From Mugil cephalus (Eukaryota; Chordata; Actinopteri; Mugiliformes; Mugilidae), in contig NC_061781.1 in NCBI RefSeq assembly GCF_022458985.1, positions 21,680,001-21,744,000 on the forward strand: a DNA stretch of 64,000 nt, given 5' to 3'. The notes beneath the pieces were generated by a model. That model saw only the letters and a program-made list of their open reading frames with translations. It was not told where the DNA came from and made no database searches. The first letter of the stretch is position 1. Each line of letters opens with the position of its first letter. The translations under genes and the position numbers were made by a program. This document shows positions 57,801-64,000 of this stretch, in pieces.

Positions 57801-60628
57801 CAGTCGATTTGAGCATAGGTGAGCTAAAAAACGTTTAAGCATGTGCAGACTCCGGCTCATCTATTGTTAGCGTCAGATCTTGCTGATTGTAGAATGGGAT
57901 TTCCTTCAGTTGCACAACTGGAGGGAAACGAGGACAAACGGTTGCGCTGCAGCACTGAGGAGAGGAGAGAGGCTGATCCTGCAGGAGCTCAGACGCTCAG
58001 GAGCGAGTCAACTGTTTCATGTCACTCTGAGAAGAGGAATCTGTGCGTGATTCATTATGAGACGCTCGCGCAGAGGAAGAAAAACTAAAACAGGAATGGA
58101 CAAAAGGCCTGTTCTGAGAAGTGCATGTTCTCTGGATGACTTTGCTGACAAGTGTTACACTCTTCTACATAGGATTAAGCTGATGTTATAGGATGCAAGA
58201 GAAAGCACTTACATGGCATTGTGTGGTAGACACTGGGCCAGTACTGACCGCTGTCTCTCTTCAGCCATACCCGAATCGTCCTGTTGGGCAGAACCAGAAC
58301 ATTTTTTTTTTATCCCTCAGTGTCTCTGAGGTGAGGTAAATTCTTGATATATGATATTCTGCAATCACACTGCGAGCATCAAAGCTGTGGGAACTGAACT
58401 CCAGTTTGTCGGACGTCAGCGTTTCTGCTCAAATAGGAAAATATGCGACTGAGGAGGATGTCAACTCGCTCCGTGTTGACGTGGAAGGAGAATGGGAGCT
58501 CCCGCTGCCAATTCCATAAAAGGTTTGGCAGTGCCAGACACTTCCACATGAGGCACCGAGCCAAACGGGTTCATACATACACTGATGAGCTAACACATTA
58601 CGAACAACGCGAGCAAATCGAGATTTATGCTGATAATAAGCGGACGTGTCTTTGGCAGCGTACGCCGCCTCAACAGATCTGAAACGAGACGCGACTGTGT
58701 AGAGTTAAAGCTTTAATTCAAGGGATTAACAAAAATATATAGAAGCATTTAGAAAACATTATTTTCAGGGGCTTATATGAACAAATTACCGCTATAAGGA
58801 AGCTGATTTTTCTGCAGTTTTTGTTTGTTTGTACGTTTTGTTTTTTTGTTTTCAAGAAGTAAAACGCATGCGCAATCAAATTTAGATCAAAAACTTGTGA
58901 TTTCACTCCACAGCATGATCCCTGTCCATCCGTCATTTAGTGAAGCCAGTCTAACATCTCCCAGACCCTGACTGGAGCCACTGTTATGAGGTGGTCAGCG
59001 TTAGTCACTTCATCCGTGAGTGCTCCTAATATTTTGACTCAGTGGTGTATATCAGAAAAAAGATAACCACCGGGCACCTCTGTGATGTGACCTGACAGTG
59101 GACAACAACATCAGGGACCCTCTCCATGACATCCTGGAGGAGGGGGAGGGGGGGGGGGGGGGGGGGGGGGGGGCAGAGAGGCAGCAACAGGGGGAGGCTT
59201 CTCTCTCTATGCTGCAGGACCTTTGTCCCCACAGCAATCAGACTGTACAACGTGTTTAAATGTTCCCTTGTAAAAATGTAAACATGCCCGGTTAACTGTA
59301 CGTAGTTTGGAGCCACGACATATATAACCAGCCTCCAGTTTGCACTGCTGCTATTTCTTATGTTAATTTCGCTGCTATGTTATGTTTGATGTCTGTGTAA
59401 GTTTGTGGACACTCAAATTTCCCCCCAGGGCCTGAATAAAGTGTTTTTCTATTCTATTCTATTCTATTCTATTCTATTCTATTCTATTCTATGTCTGGAA
59501 ACAGGACGTTGTCAGTGGGAGTCTTGGTTACTGTGGGTTGCAAGGAGGGGTCTCCATCTGTGGATCATCCCACAGATACTTGATCAGTTTGTGATCTAGT
59601 GAATTTGGAGGCCAGGTCAACACCTTGTGTCACTGCTAAGAGGTGGGGGTGCAGTTCAGAACATTGAACTGTGAAAATATATGGTTAATGGTGATGCTAC
59701 TTACTTCTCCTGTCAGTGGTTTTAACGTTGTGGCTGATCAGCATATCCTGGCAGAGTGTAATTTCTTAAATTATAATGATCAGAACACATACTAATATTT
59801 GCCTGTTCCCGTTCTTTTCAAATGCTCCAGTAGACAAACGTGCAGGACTGGGCCAGGAAGCAAAGTTCCTGGGCCACGGGGATTAAAGCAAATCATGAAA
59901 TGCCAGTAAAACTAGATGCAGTGGTTCCAGTGACAGGGTTTGCACAAGCACTGCAGAGCATACAACCTTTGCACACACACACACACACCTCACTGAAAGA
60001 AGACACCCACACACTGCCCCATGAAAAGGGTTGACGGGGGCAGATCGATGGTAGAGAAACTGCAGAATTTCAAATACCTGAGGGTTGCTCTGCTCATGTG
60101 ATGATGCTCATTGCGCTATAATGTGTTTAAGACACCATTAACTCATAAAGTGCACGGAGGGAATCTCGTTATTTTGTCCGAAAGGGCGCATTAACGCCGG
60201 ATAAATCTGGCTATCGTACAGGCTACAGAGTCAATGTTACTGCAGGCGGCTACACCTTTAAACTGTATTGTATTGACTTTCTTGGTCAGAGATTAAATTA
60301 AACAAACCAGAGAGCTTTAATTACCGCCGTTAACTAGCGCGTAATGGTGCGACTGTGTCAGCTGACACCTCGGCGCAAATATTTGGGGAGCGAATGCGTA
60401 ATTAAAGCAGCTCATTCAGACGGAAAACACTGACATTTTCTATTCTTTATTCGCATTATATTTATGCGCGGTGGACCGCGGTGCGGCTTACCTGTCCTCA
60501 GACACGCTAATGACGCCGTCTTCCTTGGGAATGATCACCGCGGTGCTCACAACGTCCTGGAAAGCCTCGATTTTGCTCAGCAGACACGGCTTGCGAGCCT
60601 GCGGCTGCGGCTGAACTTCGGCCGCCAT
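39685..60628 (-). CDS. wdfy2: WDFY2, WD repeat and FYVE domain-containing protein 2 (12 coding exons, 400 aa)
   Basis: A propeller-FYVE scaffold. In mammals it binds PtdIns3P on early endosomes and recruits kinases such as AKT2 and PKC-zeta. Coding exons in order (descending) are 60628-60492, 58280-58213, 56081-56008, 54307-54253, 51801-51651, 49435-49323, 47220-47094, 44557-44452, 42919-42818, 41296-41166, 41072-40964 and 39714-39685. They sum to exactly 1203 nt (400 residues plus stop), the length of human WDFY2. WD motifs include IRVWLKR (about 47-53), MWDIGG in exon 7 and VIWNMD in exon 8. The FYVE finger spans about 281-355: CQKC, then RQHHCRKCG (310-318), CGKC and RVCDSCH. A last WD blade follows the finger and closes with LWDMTPVVS. 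All phases agree, although several donor sites are weak. Confidence 0.96.
40381..40410. repeat. (AT)15 microsatellite in WDFY2 intron 11
   Basis: Perfect AT run that grades into GTGTGTG. It lies in the last WDFY2 intron. Confidence 0.96.
40964..41072 (-). CDS. wdfy2: WDFY2 coding exon 11
   Basis: Acceptor TCTTCCAG. Encodes [20 protein letters not shown], then [17 protein letters not shown]. The donor AAG|GTCTGG is poor, but the 30-nt segment at 39685-39714 restores the expected family C-terminus. Confidence 0.92.
41166..41296 (-). CDS. wdfy2: WDFY2 coding exon 10 (FYVE core)
   Basis: Acceptor GTTTCCCAG, donor GAGGA|GTGAGT. Encodes [20 protein letters not shown], then [17 protein letters not shown]. 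It holds the basic PtdIns3P-binding patch and the remaining zinc ligands. The next intron is only 93 bp. Confidence 0.97.
42818..42919 (-). CDS. wdfy2: WDFY2 coding exon 9 (FYVE, first Cys pair)
   Basis: Acceptor TGTGCACAG, donor CAG|GTGACT. Encodes [20 protein letters not shown], then [18 protein letters not shown] is the first zinc-ligand pair of the FYVE finger. Confidence 0.96.
43300..43495 (+). mobile_element. LINE 3' end remnant in WDFY2 intron 8
   Basis: AGGAGAAGGAGTAGGATTAA, ATAAGC, then CTTCTACCTACTCCCTTTTT form the stem-like pair typical of a fish LINE 3' UTR. GTTTGAAATAAAGCATTAAT follows. It lies opposite to the direction of WDFY2. Confidence 0.65.
44452..44557 (-). CDS. wdfy2: WDFY2 coding exon 8
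   Basis: Acceptor CCTCCTCCAG. Encodes [20 protein letters not shown], then [16 protein letters not shown]. The donor GAG|GTCAGA is non-consensus at +3. Confidence 0.95.
45748..46590 (+). mobile_element. hAT-type element remnant in WDFY2 intron 7
   Basis: Starts near CAACGCGTTACTGTAATCTG and ends near GTAACTTGTAATGTAACTTA with GTTACTTTTT. These edges are familiar from fish hAT elements. A plus-strand frame inside encodes a BED-finger remnant. No catalytic region survives, so it is non-autonomous. Confidence 0.7.
45834..46070 (+). pseudogene. hAT transposase N-terminal BED zinc-finger remnant
   Basis: The frame reads [20 protein letters not shown], then [20 protein letters not shown] and EHLEPQHDT. 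The Cys-x2-Cys and His-x4-His ligands of a BED finger are visible. It stops shortly after QTTKTGS, with no downstream transposase domain, so only a truncated relic remains. Confidence 0.7.
47094..47220 (-). CDS. wdfy2: WDFY2 coding exon 7
   Basis: Acceptor TTTTTCTTCAG. Encodes [31 protein letters not shown] and [11 protein letters not shown]. The donor CACAA|GTACGA is weak. The WD motif [10 protein letters not shown] is complete. Confidence 0.95.
47795..48374. mobile_element. Long foldback MITE in WDFY2 intron 6 (about 580 bp)
   Basis: Ends are TTAAAGGGATA and its inverse TATCCCTTTAA. Complementarity runs far inward. GAGGAAAAGCGTTTTTAAAT pairs with ATTTAAAAACGCTTTTTCTC, and CCTAATTACTTCTTGTG pairs with CAAGAAGTAATTAGG. 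Each arm is therefore about 250 bp or more. No coding sequence. Confidence 0.88.
49323..49435 (-). CDS. wdfy2: WDFY2 coding exon 6
   Basis: Acceptor GCGACTCAG. Encodes [20 protein letters not shown], then [17 protein letters not shown]. The donor ACTG|GTTCGT is weak. Confidence 0.94.
49801..49960 (+). repeat. Dispersed repeat copy (family R2) in WDFY2 intron 5
   Basis: Shares CTATTTACTGGTGAAA, CACAGAGATGTGGATCA and ATCATCAGTAACCAGCT with the copy at 52575. It is longer than that copy by an internal segment of about 50 bp. Confidence 0.7.
51651..51801 (-). CDS. wdfy2: WDFY2 coding exon 5
   Basis: Encodes [40 protein letters not shown] and [11 protein letters not shown]. The acceptor CAG abuts a (TG)n tract instead of a polypyrimidine tract. 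The donor is a weak CTACA|GTATCC. The phase requires the CA of a Gln codon to join exon 6. Confidence 0.93.
51805..51834. repeat. (CA)15 microsatellite abutting the WDFY2 exon 5 acceptor
   Basis: On the coding (minus) strand this is (TG)15 followed directly by CAG and exon 5. It occupies the place of the polypyrimidine tract. Confidence 0.97.
52247..52385 (+). repeat. Local duplication, copy 1 (WDFY2 intron 4)
   Basis: Begins AGAGAGGAATGAGGAGAGCA and continues ACATTCCTCGGGCGGC, GACCGAAGTAACACACTGAC to GAACTGCTGAATCT. The near-identical copy lies 884 bp downstream. Confidence 0.88.
52575..52688 (+). repeat. Dispersed repeat copy (family R2) in WDFY2 intron 4
   Basis: A shorter version of the 49801 copy. 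It has CTATTTACTAGTGAAA, ACACAGAGATGTAGATCATC and AGTAATCAGCTAAACAT in the same order and orientation. Confidence 0.7.
53131..53265 (+). repeat. Local duplication, copy 2 (WDFY2 intron 4)
   Basis: Direct repeat of 52247-52385 with scattered substitutions and small indels. It is joined on its right to an R1-family repeat starting near 53270. Confidence 0.88.
53268..53465 (+). mobile_element. Dispersed repeat family R1, copy in WDFY2 intron 4
   Basis: Contains GGATCTAGTGGATCTGGAGG at the left and GTCATAATGTTGTGGCTGAT at the right. Both recur in the copies at 59504 and, reverse-complemented, at 6462-7500. Confidence 0.75.
54253..54307 (-). CDS. wdfy2: WDFY2 coding exon 4
   Basis: Acceptor GTCTCCTAG, donor CAGG|GTGAGA. 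Encodes [18 protein letters not shown]. Confidence 0.94.
54780..55260 (+). mobile_element. Decayed dispersed repeat with internal duplication (WDFY2 intron 3)
   Basis: GGGCAAGAATC and TTCATCCTCTGGG each occur twice (about 54835 and 55067; 54909 and 55191), in the same order. The TCATCCTCTGGGxAxCxxGAA phrase is frequent in teleost repeats. No coding potential. Confidence 0.5.
56008..56081 (-). CDS. wdfy2: WDFY2 coding exon 3
   Basis: Acceptor ATCTGCAG, donor TGT|GTAAGT. Encodes [20 protein letters not shown] and then GSIC. The final Cys replaces a Ser in the human protein. Confidence 0.94.
58213..58280 (-). CDS. wdfy2: WDFY2 coding exon 2
   Basis: Acceptor CCAACAG, donor T|GTAAGT. Encodes [20 protein letters not shown] then MP, finishing WD repeat 1. 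Confidence 0.95.
59085..59494 (+). mobile_element. LINE 3' fragment with coding tail and (TTCTA)n end, WDFY2 intron 1
   Basis: Plus-strand reading gives [14 protein letters not shown] before a 26-bp G run (59148-59173). After the run it gives [19 protein letters not shown], the usual C-terminus of fish LINE ORF2 proteins. A 3' UTR with CCTGAATAAAGT and a terminal pentanucleotide run (59447-59492) follows. The reverse transcriptase domain is absent (5' truncated). Confidence 0.75.
59504..59750 (+). mobile_element. Dispersed repeat family R1, copy in WDFY2 intron 1
   Basis: Includes GGATCATCCCACAGATACTT and GATCAG, then TTTGGAGGCCAGGTCAACAC, ending TTTTAACGTTGTGGCTGATC. It is the longest uninterrupted R1 copy in the window and lies directly after the LINE tail. 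Confidence 0.75.
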
Positions 60629-60830
60629 GAGTCGGAGCTGCACAGACCTCCAGCTCCGGCTCCGAGAAACATAACCCACCGAGATCCGACCCCTCAGAGC
60701 CTCGGCTAAAAGGGGGCTGCAGGCTGAAAGCCGTCTGTCAGGAAGGTGGCGGTGGCGCACTCTGTTGTGACGGCTGTGTCAGCTGACCACAGCTTCCGGT
60801 TCACTTCCGCGTTATGTTATCAAAATAAGA
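60450..60830 (-). promoter_or_regulatory. WDFY2 CpG-rich promoter / 5' UTR
   Basis: CpG density is visibly high across exon 1 and just upstream. Two ETS-type cores lie at about 60793-60799 (CTTCCGG) and 60803-60809 (ACTTCCG), 165-180 bp upstream of the start codon. This fits a TATA-less housekeeping promoter. The transcription start itself cannot be placed from sequence alone. Confidence 0.5.
60492..60628 (-). CDS. wdfy2: WDFY2 coding exon 1
   Basis: Starts [20 protein letters not shown] and ends VISVSED plus two bases of Arg46 at a CAG-like donor (GACAG|GTAAGC). It lies in a CpG-rich segment. The -3 base is C, so the initiation context is only moderate. Confidence 0.95.
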
Positions 60831-60839
60831 ATCTAACCC

Positions 60840-63800
60840 TAGAGGTGTCAAACTGCGGACCACTGACATGCCACCAACAGTACAATAAGTTATTTTTCCC
60901 CCCCCCCGTGTGTTTAAATGCCAAATAAGTAAATTAGGACAACATTTAACAACCTACCATTTAAAAAGTAATAATTTCTTAAGAAAAATATGTGCAGTTT
61001 GGGAACAAACACAGCTGTTTAGTCCTAGGTCTCAGTGTCCACTTCTCTGACTGGAACAGTTGATATATTAGGAACTGTAGTTATTTTCATTGCAAGATTG
61101 CCATCTTCTATGTAATTTTTGCACAAATTCATGCCGAGGGCCAGATTGGACTGTCTGGTAGGCAGCTTTTAGCCTGCAGACCTGTAATTTAAGTTCAAAA
61201 CCACTTTGAGAAACACTAAAAAAAATACACTAAAGGCCAAACAAACAAACAAACAAACAAACAAAAAACATTATGTGCCCAAAGACTGAGGTCAGCTGAT
61301 CTGACTGCATGACCTGGTTATTCCATCCATGGATTTTTATTTTCTTCCCTGATGATGTGGCCATTTTCCAAGATGACAATGCCAGGATTCATCAGGTCCA
61401 AACTATGATAGAGTGGTTCAGGAAGCATGGATGGATTGGCCACCGCAGAGTCCAGACCTGAACTCCATTGAGAATCTTTGGGATGTGCTGGAGAAGGCCT
61501 TGCGCAGTGGTTATACTGCCCCATCATCAGTACAAGATCTTGGTGAAAAATTAATGCAACACTGGATGGAAATAAAATGTGTGACATTGCAGAAGTTTCT
61601 TATCGAAACAATGCCACAAGGAATATGTGCTGTAATCAAAGTTAAAGGCAGTACAGTGAAATAGTAGAGTATATGTGTGAAACAGTACAGGCTACTGTTG
61701 TTTGAATGATGTGATTAAACATCAACAGCTATTTATAATAATTACGAATAAAAATAACTACAGTGGTTGTGATTTCATGGCTTTCTCAAAGGGGCACTGT
61801 GTTTTCAAACTAGTACAACTTTGGACACTCAAAAGAAACCGTGTGGTAACACAGCAAGTGAACATTTTCAAATGTTAAAACAGCAGTTCAAATAATCAAA
61901 TATTGAATAAACACAAATAATGAAAATTATAACTATTTTAAAAATATTCAAATAAATTAACACTCAGTTTATGGACAGTTTATAAGCTTTAATGAATTAC
62001 TCATTAAACGGGGGCTCTACTGACATAATTAAAGGCTAAGACATCGCTACTTTTATTATCTGTGGCTCGTGGGTCAAACTCTAACAAACAAACAGAGCCT
62101 TCATTTCCCACAATGCAACGTTGATCAAACCGAATGACATCATCTGTTTTTCTTCAGAAAGTGTCAAAGAAAACCTGTTTTGACAGGATGAATCTTGAAA
62201 ATGATTATGAAGTGAGTTTATTGTTATTCATACTATCGGTGGTGCCCTTTCAACGATCACTTCATATGTTTTTAAAGTTTTATACATAGATGGAAATTGA
62301 TTGATAGTCATCTATAAGAACAACTTTTCACAACATTTCGAAACGATGTATAACTTGCTCTGGATGACCATATTTAAAAAGTAATAAACTGGCAGCACTG
62401 ATATAAACCCTACGTACTGTTTTCAGTTCAACCAACACAACACAGTCCTGTCGTCGTGGTTTGGTTGTTGTAGGTGGCTTCACAAATTTCACTGTCGCAC
62501 CAATGACCGTAATCAAGGTTCTTTCACAGTCTCAGTGACTTCCGGTTATGACTTTCATCGTATAATCTTCACAAACAATCAATCATGAATTATTGACACC
62601 TTGATCAATGTATTATCGTCAAAAAGTTGGTTAATTTATGTTATTTATGAAAGTGTTAACAGATACAAACATTGCGACGTAAAATGAAAACAGCTCATTC
62701 TTGTTCACTTGTGAAGAACAAAACAAGTTTTACAGGTCACACTGTGCCTTTATTTCAGAATAAATGTCTAAAAACGGTAAACAAACTAAATAAAGTACTG
62801 TATGGATTTGATATCTTTAACTGACACTGTAATTTTTGGGCAATTTTATCAAATAATTGATCAGAATGACCATAAAAACCTTACATTTGTACCTTCTGAA
62901 ACTAATTTGAATTAGATGCAAATATATGAATATTTAATCATATTTTAATAAATTAAAATGTAATGATGTAAAAAATTGAATATACTGAGGATGTTTTGCT
63001 CCAATTACTGTGTCCTCCACGTACTTTTTTAGAAAAATATACCACAATGTAAAAACAATGGAAGGTTCTGCTTTAAGAACGTGTAAATAAAACATAAGAT
63101 TGAATCTTGTAGGGAAGTTATACATTTGAGCACAAAGTTGTAGAAATTTCATAATTTTGATGTGTTCCTCCTCTATCATATAGATTTGTTGACTTGTTTT
63201 TATCAAAGCATTAACATATAAGCCATTTTATACCGTTTTATGTGGTTGAGATGACATGTTTTTCGCTTTAACTTATATAAATATGATTAAACATAGCACA
63301 ATTCCCTGTTTTGTTGACAAAATGTTAAAAAGAGAATATGATGGCAGGTTAATATTTACTGCGGTGCATGCCATAATGAGTTGGATTACACTTATAATAA
63401 ATACTAGAAAGCTGGAAGTGCGCACTTTGTCTCTGGCTCGATCGAACCATTATTTTATTCTGAAAAACGTGATACAGACAAACCGGAATATGAAACGTGT
63501 GTGTCTTGCTCCAGAGCAGAAGTCTAATCAAACAAGAGGCAGTCAACCTTCCTCTTCTCTGCTGTCGAAAGCCACCGGATGGTTTCCTCTTATTTTTTTT
63601 ATTTTTTGCGGAAGTGAAGATATTTTCCAAGGAGATACATTATGTAAATTGTGTTGCACAATCGTGCACGCCTATCCGAGTGTCATGTAGCATTTTGGAG
63701 TGGACTCTAATCTGTCAGGATGACAGCAGTGTAGCATGTTAGAGATCGATTAAAATAAACCACTCTGCAGCAGATTTTCTGTAGACATCATTTCACATAT

Positions 63801-64000
63801 CTTTAGACCATGTTTGTGCAACGCCAAAACTGATAGGAAGCAACAATAGAAGTGTGCCCACTACTGGAATACGCACCACTCTTTTTTTAGAATAATAGTT
63901 TTAAAGTATATATTTTTTTATCGTATTGCACAGATAAGGCTACGAGAAAGAAACACAAAGTATAGCCATCTTAGCGCTGCAGGGTGTGTGTGAGTGCGTG
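60840..64000. other. Intergenic upstream of WDFY2
   Basis: Besides the Tc1 remnant, this interval has a (CAAA)n run at 61240-61265 and AT-rich sequence. Positions 60841-61215 (AGGTGTCAAACTGCGGACC to CCACTTTGAGAAACAC) resemble a dispersed repeat. A 144-codon plus-strand ORF at 63256 has no recognisable domain. Confidence 0.45.
61350..61664 (+). pseudogene. Tc1-type transposase remnant (C-terminal part)
   Basis: One frame reads FQDDNARIHQVQT, covering the second catalytic Asp. A shift of frame near 61425 then leads to DWPPQSPDLNSIENLWDVLE, which carries the final acidic residue in the usual SPDLNxIENLW motif. The rest runs to KGSTVK and a stop at 61664. The N-terminal DNA-binding part is absent and the frame is broken, so it is inactive. 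Confidence 0.85.

Noticed and set aside
63256-63690. 144-codon plus-strand ORF near the right edge
   Set aside because: The sequence is AT-rich and no domain or exon signal could be recognised. A faint Cys-pair near its end (CKLCC) was not enough to call a zinc finger.

Overview
The window is nuclear DNA from a bony fish, most likely a percomorph-type teleost. The evidence is two multi-exon vertebrate genes with GT-AG introns, a fish-type 5S rRNA/tRNA cluster, and dispersed elements typical of teleosts (hAT, piggyBac-type and foldback MITEs, Tc1 and LINE remnants, a tRNA-derived SINE). There is no prokaryotic gene organisation. All calls come from reading the sequence; no database search was run.

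Layout. Positions 1-24.5 kb hold no exon I can support. This stretch is gene-poor, with microsatellites, several MITEs, a SINE, LINE tails and some GC-richer non-repetitive segments that could be regulatory. From 24.54 to 26.16 kb lies a pentanucleotide (TATAG) satellite with its own higher-order period of about 555 bp. At 28.08-29.82 kb is a small Pol III locus: tRNA-Leu(CAA), 5S, 5S, tRNA-Leu(CAA). The tRNAs are on the minus strand and carry introns; the two 5S genes are tandem on the plus strand.

From 30.2 to 35.6 kb, plus strand, is DHRS12, an orphan short-chain dehydrogenase/reductase. I resolved it into 10 coding exons whose phases join into a 318-codon frame with intact cofactor and catalytic motifs. 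From 60.6 down to 39.7 kb, minus strand, is WDFY2, a WD-repeat/FYVE endosomal scaffold. I resolved it into 12 coding exons totalling 1203 nt (400 residues), including a 30-nt terminal coding segment. The two genes converge tail to tail across about 4.1 kb, as they do in human 13q14. From 60.8 to 64 kb is intergenic sequence with a decayed Tc1-type transposase.

The two proteins have no established shared pathway, so their adjacency is best read as ancestral synteny. The observations most worth a second look are: the WDFY2 exon 5 acceptor, whose pyrimidine tract is a (TG)15 microsatellite; a run of weak WDFY2 donor sites, one of which could give an alternative C-terminus; the higher-order satellite; the paired 5S/tRNA locus; and a long foldback MITE inside a WDFY2 intron. 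I did not find a convincing new multi-gene system.
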